Shown: positions 18,974 to 28,887, counted from the first letter of the stretch. The stretch is DNA of 64,000 nucleotides from Pseudorhodobacter antarcticus (GCA_945862435.1 CAMAXX010000010.1:1-64000); one strand, 5' to 3'. Notes: a model not told the origin generated them from the letters alone. Made by a program: numbers and translations.

Positions 18974-19491
18974 TCGGCAGAATTTTGGGCGTGGGAAGTG
19001 GGGCAGGGGCCGCAGCATTAGGCAATGCCGTGGAAGGCGTGGCCGAAGTATTTCGCCCCAATGCCACGCGCCAGATGGAGCTTTCCGCTGCAGCGCAAGA
19101 GGCCGCGCTTACCCAATTGGGGGCCGAGTTTTCTAATGCGGGCAGCACTTGGTTTGATAGTGCCGTAAACGGGCTAAACCGCCTGCCGCGCCCGTTTTTG
19201 GCGCTGGGCACAGTGGGGTTGTTTGTTTACGCCATGATCGATCCCGCCGCCTTTTCGCAGCGCATGGTGGGGCTAAACGCCGTGCCTGAACCTTTGTGGT
19301 GGCTGCTGGGCGCAGTCGTTGCCTTTTACTTTGGCGCGCGCGAGACGCATTATTTTCGCGAAAGTCGCACGGTCGCGGGGCGGGTCGTGATCCCGCAAGT
19401 GGCCGCGCAGCCACCCGTGCAAGAAATAGCAAAACCATCTAACCCCGTGCCCGAAAACCCCGCACTTGCCGATTGGAAGGGCGGAAAATAA
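18964..19491 (+). CDS. GTA-type holin (3TM holin family)
   Basis: 175 residues beginning MGLIGRILGVGSGAGAAALG. Three hydrophobic stretches are visible at about residues 12-22, 72-92 (PFLALGTVGLFVYAMIDP) and 108-124 (PLWWLLGAVVAFYFGARET), then a Pro-rich tail. This pattern matches the GTA_holin_3TM family that permeabilises the inner membrane to let the muramidase out. It overlaps the endolysin gene by 10 bases, so production is coupled. Confidence 0.82.
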   Translation: MGLIGRILGVGSGAGAAALGNAVEGVAEVFRPNATRQMELSAAAQEAALTQLGAEFSNAGSTWFDSAVNGLNRLPRPFLALGTVGLFVYAMIDPAAFSQRMVGLNAVPEPLWWLLGAVVAFYFGARETHYFRESRTVAGRVVIPQVAAQPPVQEIAKPSNPVPENPALADWKGGK

Positions 19492-19563
19492 GGCAAATCC
19501 GATCAAATCCTTGACCATGCCCGCCGCCTCTGGCAATGCAGGAATAAGATAGGATGTGATCAA

Positions 19564-21309
19564 ATGAACCTTTTTGCAGAAATCCGTGCGCTGATTGTTG
19601 AAAACCTAGAGGCTATGGCGCAGGCGGGCGAGATACCTGTGGGCCTTGATACCGCTGCGGTATCGGTCGAGCCGCCACGCGATAAAGGCCATGGCGAGGC
19701 GGCAACCAATGCCGCGATGGTGCTGGCCAAACCCGCAGGCATGGCCCCCCGCGCCATTGCCGAAAAACTGTCCGCGCGTCTGTTGGCTGACCCGCGAATT
19801 ACACAAGCCGAAGTGGCAGGCCCTGGGTTTTTGAACTTGACGCTGGCCCCTTTCGCTTGGCAGGGCGTGGTGCGCGCCGCCCTTACCGCTGGCGCGGATT
19901 TTGGCCGCTCGACCACAGGGCACGGGCGCCGCGTCAACGTCGAATTCGTGTCCGCCAACCCCACTGGCCCGATGCATGTGGGCCATGTGCGCGGCGCGGT
20001 GGTTGGGGACGCGTTGTCGCGCCTGCTATCCTTTGCGGGCTGGCAGGTGACGCGCGAATACTATATCAACGACGGCGGCGCGCAGGTGGACGTGCTGGCG
20101 CGCAGCGCCTATGAACGCTACCGCGAGGCGCATGGGCTGGAGCCTGAAATCCGCGAAGGCCTGTATCCCGGTGATTACCTGATCCCCGTAGGAGAGGCGC
20201 TGAAAGCCCGCTTTGGCGATACGCTTTTGTATAAGGGCGAGCAGTTTTGGCTGGCAGACGTGCGCGAAATTGCCACCGATTTGATGATGACGGAAATCAA
20301 GGGCGATTTGGCCGCTTTGGGCGTGCAGATGGACGTATTCTCATCGGAAAAATCGCTGTATGGCACGGGCCAGATTGAAGCCGCGATCAAGACCCTGCGC
20401 GATATGGATTTGATCTATGAAGGCGTGCTGGAACCCCCAAAGGGCAAAGAACCCGACGATTGGGAACCGCGCGTGCAAACCTTGTTCCGCAGCACCGCCC
20501 ATGGCGATGATGTCGACCGCCCCGTGCAAAAATCGGACGGGTCTTGGACGTATTTCGCCCCCGACATCGCCTATCACTTTAACAAAGTGCAGCGCGGCTT
20601 TGACGAGTTGATTGATATTTTTGGCGCAGATCACGGCGGCTATGTCAAACGGATGAAGGCGGCGGTGTCGGCCCTGTCGGGTGGGCGCGTGCCTTTGGAT
20701 ATCAAACTTGTCAATTTGGTAAAGCTGTATAAGAACGGCGAGCCGTTCAAAATGTCCAAACGCGCGGGCACCTTTGTGACCCTGCGCGATGTGGTGGAAC
20801 AGGCAGGCGCAGATGTGACGCGCTTTATGATGCTGACGCGCAAAAACGATGTGCCACTGGATTTCGACTTTGCCAAAGTTCTAGAGCAATCCAAAGACAA
20901 CCCTGTGTTTTACGTGCAATATGCAAACGCGCGAATTGGGTCTGTCATGCGCAAATCCATCGAAGCGGGTATGGCCGTGGATGATGCCGCCTTGGCAAAG
21001 GCTGATTTTAGCCTTTTGTCTCATCCTGCCGAAATTGACCTGATGCAGAAAATCGCTGAATGGCCGCGTCTTGTGGATATTGCGGCACGCGGAAATGAGC
21101 CGCACCGCGTGGCGTTTTACCTGTACGAACTTGCCAGTGAATTCCATGGTTTGTGGAACAAAGGCAATGACGAGCCGTCTTTGCGGTTTGTGCAGGCGGG
21201 CAATACAGCAACAGGGGCCGCAAAAGTTGCATTGGTGCGCGCAACAGGCGTTGCGATTTCGGCGGGCCTTGCTATTCTTGGTGTAACGCCTGTCGATGAA
21301 ATGCGCTGA
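19564..21309 (+). CDS. argS: Arginyl-tRNA synthetase
   Basis: Class I synthetase charging tRNA-Arg. 581 residues; the HIGH-type motif is [14 protein letters not shown] near residue 137 and the KMSKS-type motif is FKMSKRAGT near residue 397, followed by the DALR anticodon-binding domain ([16 protein letters not shown] onwards). Full length and intact. Downstream gene order argS, SPOR protein, nagZ, scpA, scpB is a conserved Rhodobacterales block. Confidence 0.97.
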   Translation: MNLFAEIRALIVENLEAMAQAGEIPVGLDTAAVSVEPPRDKGHGEAATNAAMVLAKPAGMAPRAIAEKLSARLLADPRITQAEVAGPGFLNLTLAPFAWQGVVRAALTAGADFGRSTTGHGRRVNVEFVSANPTGPMHVGHVRGAVVGDALSRLLSFAGWQVTREYYINDGGAQVDVLARSAYERYREAHGLEPEIREGLYPGDYLIPVGEALKARFGDTLLYKGEQFWLADVREIATDLMMTEIKGDLAALGVQMDVFSSEKSLYGTGQIEAAIKTLRDMDLIYEGVLEPPKGKEPDDWEPRVQTLFRSTAHGDDVDRPVQKSDGSWTYFAPDIAYHFNKVQRGFDELIDIFGADHGGYVKRMKAAVSALSGGRVPLDIKLVNLVKLYKNGEPFKMSKRAGTFVTLRDVVEQAGADVTRFMMLTRKNDVPLDFDFAKVLEQSKDNPVFYVQYANARIGSVMRKSIEAGMAVDDAALAKADFSLLSHPAEIDLMQKIAEWPRLVDIAARGNEPHRVAFYLYELASEFHGLWNKGNDEPSLRFVQAGNTATGAAKVALVRATGVAISAGLAILGVTPVDEMR

Positions 21310-21402
21310 AAACAGTTGCATCGCCGGGGGGCAGGGCCGCTAAGGCCTTGATGTGGCAGTTAAAAAGCCAATGGGGCATGTATCCCTGCGGCATATGAGG
21401 CA

Positions 21403-23025
21403 ATGATGTTTGATCCAAAATACGCCCCTTATGGGGTGGATGACGACCCGTTTTTGACCCATCCCGCAGGGGTTGGCCGTGCGCCTTTGCGCGGCGACAA
21501 CCGCTTTGCGCAGCAGCCAATGGCGCAGCGGGGGGGGCAAACTGCGCCGCCGCGCTTGCCGCCTGCGCCTGCCTACCTTGGCTATGAAGATGCCCCACTT
21601 TATGGACAGGCGGGCCGCGCGGCAGAGCAAGACCCATGGGCGCATCATGCACCCTATGATCGGCCGCAGCCCCAACCGCATTATGCGCCCCAGCAAAACC
21701 CCGCCCAACACAGCAATTTCCGCCCACGTGGCGCATATGATGCGGGTTTTGCGACCCCGCCGGCGCAATATTCAGACTATGGCCGTGAATACAGTTCTGA
21801 ATACACGCCCGAATTTGGCACAGAATACGCGCCAGAATACGCGCCAGAATATGGCCCCGAATATGCGCGGGCGCAGGTTCAGACCCGCGCAGAGCCGCGC
21901 GTAACCGCGGCGCGCGGCGCAAGCCTGCCCAACTATACTGCGGCTGCGCGTCCTGCCGCCGCCTTTTCCGCGCCACCGCGCGCGGCCCAAGACCCACGCA
22001 GCGCCCAGCCAAACCAGCGCGTCCAGCCAATTAACGCAGCTTATGGCGAACAGAATTACGCCCCCCGCAGCTATGCTCCACTGCCGCAACCGCCTCGCTA
22101 TAAGGGCTATGACGAGGATGGTTTTGCCGCTGGACTAATGCCAAATTCCGCTAAACTGGTGCAAATGGCTGGCGCTATTTGCACCATCTTGGCCCTAATT
22201 GGCGCGGGTTATTGGGGCTATGCGCTGGCCGTGCGCGATGCCCATGGAATTCCCGTGGTGCGCGCCCAAGTAGGCCCTTTGCGTATCGCTCCTGAAATTC
22301 CGGGTGGTAAAGTGTCGGCCAATCAAGGGCTTGCGGTAAACACTATTCCCGCAGCCAGCACAACCACTGCCGCGCCCGACCAAATTACCCTTGCCCCGCA
22401 ATTGGCCGAACTTGCCCTCGAAGATACACAAATCATCGAAGGGGGCAGCTTTGCCCAACCTGTCGGCGCAGGCAGTGATGCCGCGTTGGCTGGCGCGTCT
22501 GACCAAGTGCTAAGTGCGCCCGAAACGGTGGGCGGTATTTCTGCAGACCTTACCGCCTTGCCCGATGCCCTGCCCGAAGACTTGCCGATGACCGATGCCG
22601 AGGCTGTCGAGCGCGCGCTAGAGGCCGCGCTGGCCGAAGGCGGCGATCCTGCGCTGGATGTAGCGGCAAGCAGCACGGCGGATGCGGCGCTCGCCCCAGC
22701 CGAACCTGCCAGCATGTCTGCAACTGATCCTGTCGCCCCGCCCACCGCCGAACTTGATCCGTCCACCATCGCCATCGGCTCTCCGATGGCGCAGCTAGGT
22801 GCGTTCGATACTGCCGATACTGCCCGCGCCGAATGGGCCAATCTGCAAACCCGCTTTACCGAGTTGATGGAGGGCAAGTCGCTGGTTATTGAACCTGCCA
22901 AAAGCGGCGGGCGCGATTTTTTCCGCCTGCGCGCACATGGATTTGCCAGCGAGGATGACAGCCGCCGCTTCTGCGCTGCGATTTTGGCGGAAAACGGTTC
23001 GTGCTTTCCTGTTGACCAGCGCTAA
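21403..23025 (+). CDS. SPOR-domain protein with a long disordered cytoplasmic region
   Basis: 540 residues. Residues 1-240 are low-complexity (Pro, Ala, Tyr, Gln), including a run of EY/PEY repeats at about 128-152; one membrane helix follows at about 247-270 (MAGAICTILALIGAGYWGYALAV); a periplasmic Ala/Pro linker; and a C-terminal SPOR domain from about residue 460 (PMAQLGAFDTADTARAEW ... LRAHGFASEDDSRRFC). SPOR domains bind denuded septal glycan, so a division role is likely. Start at 21403 or 21406 (tandem ATG). nagZ follows after 4 bases. Confidence 0.88.
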   Translation: MMFDPKYAPYGVDDDPFLTHPAGVGRAPLRGDNRFAQQPMAQRGGQTAPPRLPPAPAYLGYEDAPLYGQAGRAAEQDPWAHHAPYDRPQPQPHYAPQQNPAQHSNFRPRGAYDAGFATPPAQYSDYGREYSSEYTPEFGTEYAPEYAPEYGPEYARAQVQTRAEPRVTAARGASLPNYTAAARPAAAFSAPPRAAQDPRSAQPNQRVQPINAAYGEQNYAPRSYAPLPQPPRYKGYDEDGFAAGLMPNSAKLVQMAGAICTILALIGAGYWGYALAVRDAHGIPVVRAQVGPLRIAPEIPGGKVSANQGLAVNTIPAASTTTAAPDQITLAPQLAELALEDTQIIEGGSFAQPVGAGSDAALAGASDQVLSAPETVGGISADLTALPDALPEDLPMTDAEAVERALEAALAEGGDPALDVAASSTADAALAPAEPASMSATDPVAPPTAELDPSTIAIGSPMAQLGAFDTADTARAEWANLQTRFTELMEGKSLVIEPAKSGGRDFFRLRAHGFASEDDSRRFCAAILAENGSCFPVDQR

Positions 23026-23029
23026 CGGG

Positions 23030-24061
23030 ATGCAGCGCGCAGCCCCTATTGGCCGCGGCGCGACAATATTTGGCTGCGCGGGCCTGCGCCTAAGCCCGTG
23101 GGAGGCTGCGTTTTTTCGCGACTGCGACCCGCTTGGATTTATTCTGTTTGCTCGCAACGTGGACACCCCCGCGCAAGTGGCCGCGCTCTGCGATGATCTG
23201 CGCGCAAGTGTGGGCCGCGATGCGCCCATCCTTATCGACCAAGAAGGCGGCCGCGTGCAGCGCCTGCGCGCGCCCCATTGGCGCGAGTTTGACCCGCCTT
23301 TAGACGCGGCAATTGCCGCAGGTGCGGATGGCCCATATCTGTTGGCCCTGCGCGCGCAACTGATTTGCAGCGAACTAAGTGCACTTGGCATTGATGCCAA
23401 CTGCGCGCCCGTGGCCGATATTGCAGGGCCGCAAACCCACCCATTTTTGCGCAACCGCTGCTATGGCACCGATGCGGCGACTGTGACGCGGGCCGCCCGC
23501 GCCGTGGCGGATGCGCATTTGGCCATGGGCGTTTTGCCCGTGGTGAAACATCTACCCGGCCATGGCCGCGCAAGCGCTGACACGCACCACGATCTGCCCC
23601 GCGTCACCGCCACCTTGGCCGATCTGACTGCAACCGATTTCGCCCCTTTTGCCGCGCTCAGCGATTTGCCAATGGCGATGACCGCGCATATCATATTTGA
23701 CGCACTTGATCCCGAAAACCCCGCCACCCAATCGTCAGCCGTGATCGCCCATATACGCAATTCAATTGGCTTTGGCGGGCTGCTTTTGACCGATGATCTG
23801 AACATGCAGGCCCTGTCAGGCGATGTTGCACAGCGCACAGCGCGCGCGCTCGTGGCAGGTTGCGATATTGCGCTGCACTGCAAAGGCGCGGCGGATGAGA
23901 TGGTGATGGTCGCGGGCGCTGCCGGCGATATGCACGATCAAACTCGCGCCCGCGCGCGGGCGGCGCTGGCCCGCCGAGGCGGGGGCAAACCTGTTGACAT
24001 ATCCGCTATCGAGGCTGCAATTTCGGCGCTAACGCAAGGCAAGGAGCCGCGCTTTGGCTGA
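23030..24061 (+). CDS. nagZ: Beta-N-acetylhexosaminidase (GH3)
   Basis: Cytoplasmic enzyme of peptidoglycan recycling that removes GlcNAc from anhydromuropeptides. 343 residues from the ATG at 23030; conserved blocks DPLGFILFARNV, LIDQEGGRVQRL, KHLPGHGRASADTHHDLP (His/Asp dyad loop) and LLTDDLNMQAL with the nucleophile Asp. Only 4 bases separate it from the SPOR gene, and its stop overlaps the scpA start. The open frame runs further upstream into the SPOR gene, but that part is not NagZ-like. Confidence 0.95.
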   Translation: MQRAAPIGRGATIFGCAGLRLSPWEAAFFRDCDPLGFILFARNVDTPAQVAALCDDLRASVGRDAPILIDQEGGRVQRLRAPHWREFDPPLDAAIAAGADGPYLLALRAQLICSELSALGIDANCAPVADIAGPQTHPFLRNRCYGTDAATVTRAARAVADAHLAMGVLPVVKHLPGHGRASADTHHDLPRVTATLADLTATDFAPFAALSDLPMAMTAHIIFDALDPENPATQSSAVIAHIRNSIGFGGLLLTDDLNMQALSGDVAQRTARALVAGCDIALHCKGAADEMVMVAGAAGDMHDQTRARARAALARRGGGKPVDISAIEAAISALTQGKEPRFG

Positions 24062-24866
24062 AACAGGTTATCAAGGCAGAGCAGAGCAGGCGGGCTGGGA
24101 CGGCCTGCCGTCCATGCTGGACACCCCCGAAAGCGAAGCGCTGATTATTGATGTTGATGGCTTTGAAGGCCCGCTGGATTTGCTTTTGTCCCTGTCGCGC
24201 ACGCAAAAGGTTGATCTGATGCGCATTTCGGTGCTGCAACTGGCCGAACAATATCTGGTCTTTGTGGAACGGGCCCGCGCGCTGCGGCTGGAATTGGCGG
24301 CGGATTATTTGGTGATGGCGGCGTGGCTGGCCTATCTTAAATCGCGTTTGTTGCTTCCGCCCGATCCGTCTGATGACGGCCCCTCTGCCGCCGATCTGGC
24401 TGCGCATTTGGCATTTCAGTTGGAACGCCTTGGCGCGATGCGCGACGCGGCCGCCCAGGTGATGGCGCGCGATCAAAAGGGGCGCGATTTTTTCGCGCGC
24501 GGCGCGCCCGAAACGGTGACGCGCCTTGCGCACCGCCGCTTTGATGCGAGTTTGCTGGATCTGATGCGTGCCTATGCGCGGATCAAAACGCGCGACGAAT
24601 TTCGTCCCTATGCCTATGACCGCATTGATGTTTTCACCATGGAAGAGGCGCTAGAACGCCTGCGCCGCCTAATTGGTTTTGGCGGCGATTGGGCAGAACT
24701 CACCTCGTTCCTGCCCCAAGGCTGGGATGCCAGCCCCATGCGCCGCCGTGCTGCCCTTGCTGCGCATTTTGCAGCCAGCTTAGAAATGGCCAAGCAGGGC
24801 CAAGTCACCCTACGCCAAGCAGAGGTCTTTGCGCCCCTCCAAATCAGAGCCAAAGATGCGCCATGA
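24054..24866 (+). CDS. scpA: Segregation and condensation protein A
   Basis: Kleisin subunit of the SMC-ScpAB condensin. 270 residues with the family hallmark FEGPLDLLLSLSRTQKVDLMRISVLQLAEQYL (residues about 38-70) and a C-terminal winged-helix region. Translation starts at TTG 24054: AAGGAG at 24041-24046 is at good distance and the frame gives MAETGYQG. It overlaps nagZ by 8 bases and scpB by 4, so the block is translationally coupled. Confidence 0.94.
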   Translation: MAETGYQGRAEQAGWDGLPSMLDTPESEALIIDVDGFEGPLDLLLSLSRTQKVDLMRISVLQLAEQYLVFVERARALRLELAADYLVMAAWLAYLKSRLLLPPDPSDDGPSAADLAAHLAFQLERLGAMRDAAAQVMARDQKGRDFFARGAPETVTRLAHRRFDASLLDLMRAYARIKTRDEFRPYAYDRIDVFTMEEALERLRRLIGFGGDWAELTSFLPQGWDASPMRRRAALAAHFAASLEMAKQGQVTLRQAEVFAPLQIRAKDAP

Positions 24867-25546
24867 CTGATGATTTAGACCCAGACGATCTGCGCCCGAT
24901 CAACCGCCCCGCGCGCGAGGAAACCCTATTTGCCGCCCCGCCCATGGGCGATCAGGAACGCATGGTCGAGGCGGTTTTGTTTGCCGCAAGCGCGCCTGTC
25001 AGCATCGCCGAACTCGCCAGCCGCATGCCGCATGGCTGCGATCCCGCCGAGGCACTGGCCCATCTGCGCCGCCGCTATGAGGGGCGCGGCGTAGCGCTGG
25101 TTCGGGTGGGGGATGCTTGGGCCTTTCGCACGGCGCCCGACCTTGGGTATTTGATGCAAAAAGAGGTGACCGAGACGCGCAAGCTGTCGCGTGCGGCGAT
25201 CGAAACGCTGGCGATCATCGCCTATCACCAGCCCGTCACCCGCGCCGAGATTGAGGAAATTCGCGGCGTCGCCGTCTCGCGCGGGACAATCGATCAACTG
25301 CTGGAAATGGAATGGATCCGCATTGGACGCAGGCGTATGACCCCAGGGCGGCCAGCGACATTTGTGGTGACGGAAGCTTTCCTTGACCATTTTGGTCTGG
25401 ATAGCGCCCGCGATCTGCCAGGATTGCGCGAACTGCGCGCAGCGGGGCTGCTGGATAATCGCCCCTTGCCTGGCAATATCGCGCGGCCAAACGATGACGA
25501 CACCGAGGCCGAGGATATCGGACAATCAGAGCTTTTTGAGGAGTAG
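24863..25546 (+). CDS. scpB: Segregation and condensation protein B
   Basis: 227 residues with two winged-helix domains; MVEAVLFAASAPVSIAELASRMP and the strongly conserved RAAIETLAIIAYHQPVTRAEIEEIRGVAVSRGTIDQLLEMEWI are diagnostic. It binds ScpA and SMC in chromosome compaction and segregation. The ATG at 24863 overlaps the scpA stop (ATGA). An acidic tail ends in QSELFEE. A small conserved-looking gene follows after 4 bases. Confidence 0.95.
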   Translation: MTDDLDPDDLRPINRPAREETLFAAPPMGDQERMVEAVLFAASAPVSIAELASRMPHGCDPAEALAHLRRRYEGRGVALVRVGDAWAFRTAPDLGYLMQKEVTETRKLSRAAIETLAIIAYHQPVTRAEIEEIRGVAVSRGTIDQLLEMEWIRIGRRRMTPGRPATFVVTEAFLDHFGLDSARDLPGLRELRAAGLLDNRPLPGNIARPNDDDTEAEDIGQSELFEE

Positions 25547-25550
25547 CGCA

Positions 25551-25760
25551 ATGGATGTTAACCGACTGATAAATATGTTCATGGGCATATTCATGAAGAA
25601 AATCGTGAATTTAGCCGTGAACAAAGGCGTAGAATACGCCGCATCGCATGGCAAGCCAGATGCAGAGATGACCGATGCAGAACGCGCACAAGCGCAAATA
25701 GGCCGCGATATGGCTGGGCGCACCAAGCAGATCCGTAATGCAACAAGGCGGTTTTTCTAA
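25551..25760 (+). CDS. Small basic protein at the end of the scpAB operon
   Basis: 69 residues (MDVNRLINMFMGIFMKKIVN...), with an amphipathic or weakly membrane-active N-terminus, a central acidic stretch (DAEMTDAERAQAQIG) and a basic C-terminal tail (KQIRNATRRFF). It starts 4 bases after scpB with GAGGAG at the end of scpB as ribosome binding site, so it is almost certainly co-translated. I do not recognise a named family; similar short genes follow scpB in related bacteria. Confidence 0.7.
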   Translation: MDVNRLINMFMGIFMKKIVNLAVNKGVEYAASHGKPDAEMTDAERAQAQIGRDMAGRTKQIRNATRRFF

Positions 25761-25948
25761 GGCGGGTAAGCCGTCTGCGCAGGGTAGGGCGCGCGCACGC
25801 CCCACTTCAGCCCTTGATTGCGATACCGCACTTGGGGGCGATATGCTTGGCGTTATCTGCAAAAGCTGGATATTTTTCTGCGGGCTTAGGTCTGCTGTGC
25901 GTCCGTTCGCCCCAGCTTATCTGCGGCGGCGCAAGGTTTGAGCTGAAA

Positions 25949-25976
25949 TTGAGCGCCCCAGAGAAGGGGCGCTCAA
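25949..25976. terminator. Bidirectional hairpin between convergent operons
   Basis: A perfect 11-bp stem (TTGAGCGCCCC / GGGGCGCTCAA) with a 6-base loop. It lies between the scpAB operon (plus) and the ABC transporter operon (minus). There is no long T-run on either side, so efficiency is uncertain. The 188 bases between 25761 and the stem hold no gene I can support. Confidence 0.6.
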
Positions 25977-25992
25977 TCAATTGTAAATAGGA

Positions 25993-27066
25993 TTACTGCG
26001 CCATCGCGTTATAGCGATCTTGGTTGGCAGCGATCCACTCGGCGACGTCGGCCTTAATCTCTTCGACGTCGTACTGATTGGCGCTTTCAATAAAGCTGTT
26101 ATCTAGGAACAGAGCAGGATCATGCGTCTTGCTGATCTCGCCTATGGTGACCAGAACTGGTTGGACACGGGTCCACATATCGGGGTGCAGCGCGCCGCGC
26201 TGATCCGATAGCTTCGCGTGCAACATCATTGCTGCGCGTTCAAGATGCTGACGGCCTGCGTCCATGCTGACCCACTGTTCTGGCACCGCTTCAGACATAA
26301 TCGCGCCCGAAAACTGCAGGTCCATGCGTCCCGCTTCCATCCCCTTGGACCAAGCCAGCAAGAAACGCTGAACCGGGTCACGCAGTTCTTCAATGCGGTC
26401 AGTACGGATTGCAAACGAGTTTGCGGGATTTTCGGCCACTTCAGGCGGTGTGATGTTGCGAATGGCGACACCCGCCCCCTGAATCGTTGCAAGTTCGGTC
26501 GCGCCACCTGCGACTGCCGCTACCGTACCTTTGATGAACGCGTTGGCAAGCGTCGGGCCACCTTCGCCAAGAACCACGGTTTCAACATCGTCAATGGTCA
26601 TACCAGCACTTTCCAGTGCGACCATGGCGATGACGCGGTCACGGTCACTGACAAGACCGATTGTCTGGCCTTTCAGTTGGGCGATTTCAGTGATGTCGCT
26701 GTCGGCCGCCACATACATCGCCTCGGGCGCAAACTGCATGTCTTCGTAGATGATCTTGAAATCTTGCCCGGCATCTACAGCCTGCAGCGTTTGGGGCGCG
26801 TCGAACATAACCATGTCAGCCTGCCCGTTCGACAAGAACGCAACATAAGGAATGGTGGTCGACGAGGACAGCCAATTCACCTTAATGCCCACGTCTTCCC
26901 AATAGCCAAGCTGCTCGGCAATAAACATGCCGTAGAATGTGTTGGACCGCTCATTCGCGATCAGCACATTTAGCGTGTCTTGGGCCATTACGCTACCAGT
27001 ACCAAACCCGAGACCCGCAACAAAAACTGCGCTGATGCGCGTTGCGATGAAAGTTAAATTTCCCAT
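25993..27066 (-). CDS. ABC transporter substrate-binding protein, NMT1/SsuA-like
   Basis: 357 residues with an N-terminal signal peptide (cleavage expected after SVMA-QD, residues about 28/29) and the NMT1/THI5-like pattern: LNVLIANERSNTFYGMFIAEQLGYWEDVGIKVNWL and later VAFLSNGQADMVMFDAPQTLQA. Such periplasmic proteins feed NitT/TauT/Ssu-type importers of sulfonates, nitrate, pyrimidine precursors or aromatics; the ligand is unknown. GGGAGGAG precedes the ATG. It is last in a minus-strand operon after two permeases and a GntR gene. No intact ATPase gene accompanies it. Confidence 0.88.
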   Translation of the reverse strand: MGNLTFIATRISAVFVAGLGFGTGSVMAQDTLNVLIANERSNTFYGMFIAEQLGYWEDVGIKVNWLSSSTTIPYVAFLSNGQADMVMFDAPQTLQAVDAGQDFKIIYEDMQFAPEAMYVAADSDITEIAQLKGQTIGLVSDRDRVIAMVALESAGMTIDDVETVVLGEGGPTLANAFIKGTVAAVAGGATELATIQGAGVAIRNITPPEVAENPANSFAIRTDRIEELRDPVQRFLLAWSKGMEAGRMDLQFSGAIMSEAVPEQWVSMDAGRQHLERAAMMLHAKLSDQRGALHPDMWTRVQPVLVTIGEISKTHDPALFLDNSFIESANQYDVEEIKADVAEWIAANQDRYNAMAQ

Positions 27067-27130
27067 CTTTTCTCCTCCCAGTTTTATGTCCGCAGGACTG
27101 GCGGACGCAGTCGTCTAACCCGTGCATTTT

Positions 27131-28024
27131 TTATGTGCGGGCCAGTTCTTTTGCCGCCGTGCCAGACCAACGGCGGCGGCGGTTGCGCGATACCGCGTCA
27201 AGCCTGTCTTGGTGTTTCCAGAACACGACCTGTCGGTCCGCCTTTTCCATAATGATGAAAAGAAAAAGACCCATCAGCGCCATGCTCAGCAGCACAGCAA
27301 TTGAGGACGCAATGTCCAATCGGTGTGAAAAGCGCTGCATCAAGATGCCGATCCCTTCGGTCGCCGAAGCAAATTCGGCCACGATGGCGCCGACTAGGGC
27401 ACTCGTCATCGCAATCTTAAGGCCCGCAAAGATCATCGGGGCCGCGTTTGGGATCATCAGCTTGAAAAAGGTTCGCGCCTTGCTTGCGCCAAGCGAACGG
27501 AACAGTTCGGCCGTGTCCCTGTCTGTGCGCAACAAACCAGACAGCGTGTTAACGAATATCGGAAAGAACACGATCAGCGCGGCCAGTGCGATCTTGGACG
27601 ACCAACCGAACCCAAACCACGCGATAAAGATCGGGGTCACCGCAATGCCCGGCGTCACGTTTAGCGCGACTGCATAAGGTGCGATGTAGCGGCGGAAGGT
27701 CAGGCTTAGCGCAGCCGCAATCGCCAGCCCCATGCCAATGGCCCCGCCAAAAAAGAAACCGACCACCGCCTCAAAAAAGGTGACGAAGAAATGCCAATAG
27801 ATCTGGCCCGTCACGACATAAAGCCGCCATAGCGCTTCGGCGATGGCGCTGGGTGCGGGCATAATCAGATCGTTCAACCGCCCCGTGCGCCCTGCCCATT
27901 CCCAGACGCCAATGAACGCCGAAAAAATACCAAAATGGGTGAAAATACGGCGCAGAAAGACCAGATCGGTCAACTGCGTGGCAAGGCCCGAACCCCGCTT
28001 AGACGTGGTGACCTCGCCGTTCAT
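27131..28024 (-). CDS. ABC transporter permease, SsuC/TauC type
   Basis: 297 residues, about six membrane helices, with the EAA loop for ATPase contact (RDTAELFRSLGASKARTFFKLMIPNAAPMIFAGLKIAM). Start at the ATG at 28024: it overlaps the stop of the preceding permease gene (ATGA) and has GGGAGG seven bases upstream. With the neighbouring permease it would form a heterodimeric channel. Its coupling loop is intact although the cognate ATPase gene in this window is broken. Confidence 0.88.
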   Translation of the reverse strand: MNGEVTTSKRGSGLATQLTDLVFLRRIFTHFGIFSAFIGVWEWAGRTGRLNDLIMPAPSAIAEALWRLYVVTGQIYWHFFVTFFEAVVGFFFGGAIGMGLAIAAALSLTFRRYIAPYAVALNVTPGIAVTPIFIAWFGFGWSSKIALAALIVFFPIFVNTLSGLLRTDRDTAELFRSLGASKARTFFKLMIPNAAPMIFAGLKIAMTSALVGAIVAEFASATEGIGILMQRFSHRLDIASSIAVLLSMALMGLFLFIIMEKADRQVVFWKHQDRLDAVSRNRRRRWSGTAAKELART

Positions 28025-28887
28025 GCGCGTGCCTCCCAATGCAGTTTGCGTTGGGCCGAAACGCGGCGCAAACCTGCATCATTTTGCCAAAAGATGACGC
28101 GGCGCTCGATGCCCTCCATCATCGCATAAAGAATATAGCCGATCACGGTGAGCGACAGCAGCGTTGCAAAAGCACTTGACATGTTCAGCATCGCCGCAAG
28201 GTTCTTAAGCAGCACGGCCATCCCCGTATTCGAAGATATGAATTCCGCAACCAACGCCCCGCCAAGTGCCGAGGCCATTGCCATCCGAATACCTGCCATA
28301 ATCATGGGCATGGCGTCAGGCACGATGGTTTTGGTCAGCGTTTGCCATTTGGAGGCTCCAAGCGAGCGCATCAGTTCGACCTGCGCTGGGTTGGCCGAAA
28401 GGATCGCTGTCAGCGTGTTGATGAAGGGCGCAAAAAAGCAAACAAGCGTGACGATGGCCAGTTTCGCACCAAACCCAAACCCAAGCCACGCAAGCATCAG
28501 CGGCCCGATAGCGATACGTGGCGTCGCCTCAAGGATGATGACATACGGCTTCATATAGCGGTGGATCGTTTCGCTAAGGCCAGCCAGCACCGCCAGAAAA
28601 ATGCCAAGCAGCGTGCCTACGACAAAACCAGCCAGAACTGTGCTCATCGTCACCCAAAGATGTTCCCAGACAATCCCGCGCGTCACATAAAGCGGCACGA
28701 ACGAGCTGAAGATTGCCGAGGGGCGGGGAAACAGCAGCGGATCAGCATAGCCAAAAGCAGTCAAAAATTCCCAAACACCAAGCAGGGAGAACAAAATCGC
28801 CGAATGCTTCAGCACCCGCGTCCACAGCGGGCTGTCCTCTTCGGGCAGGCCGGGAATCGCGTCGTCATTCATATTGCCTTGGATCAT
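28021..28887 (-). CDS. ABC transporter permease, SsuC/TauC type
   Basis: 288 residues, six predicted helices, with an EAA loop (PAQVELMRSLGASKWQTLTKTIVPDAMPMIMAGIRMAM) closely similar to that of the second permease, so the two are paralogues. AGAGGAC lies about 9 bases before the ATG at 28887; a second ATG at 28872 is possible. It follows the GntR gene by 54 bases and may be co-transcribed with it. Confidence 0.88.
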   Translation of the reverse strand: MIQGNMNDDAIPGLPEEDSPLWTRVLKHSAILFSLLGVWEFLTAFGYADPLLFPRPSAIFSSFVPLYVTRGIVWEHLWVTMSTVLAGFVVGTLLGIFLAVLAGLSETIHRYMKPYVIILEATPRIAIGPLMLAWLGFGFGAKLAIVTLVCFFAPFINTLTAILSANPAQVELMRSLGASKWQTLTKTIVPDAMPMIMAGIRMAMASALGGALVAEFISSNTGMAVLLKNLAAMLNMSSAFATLLSLTVIGYILYAMMEGIERRVIFWQNDAGLRRVSAQRKLHWEARA

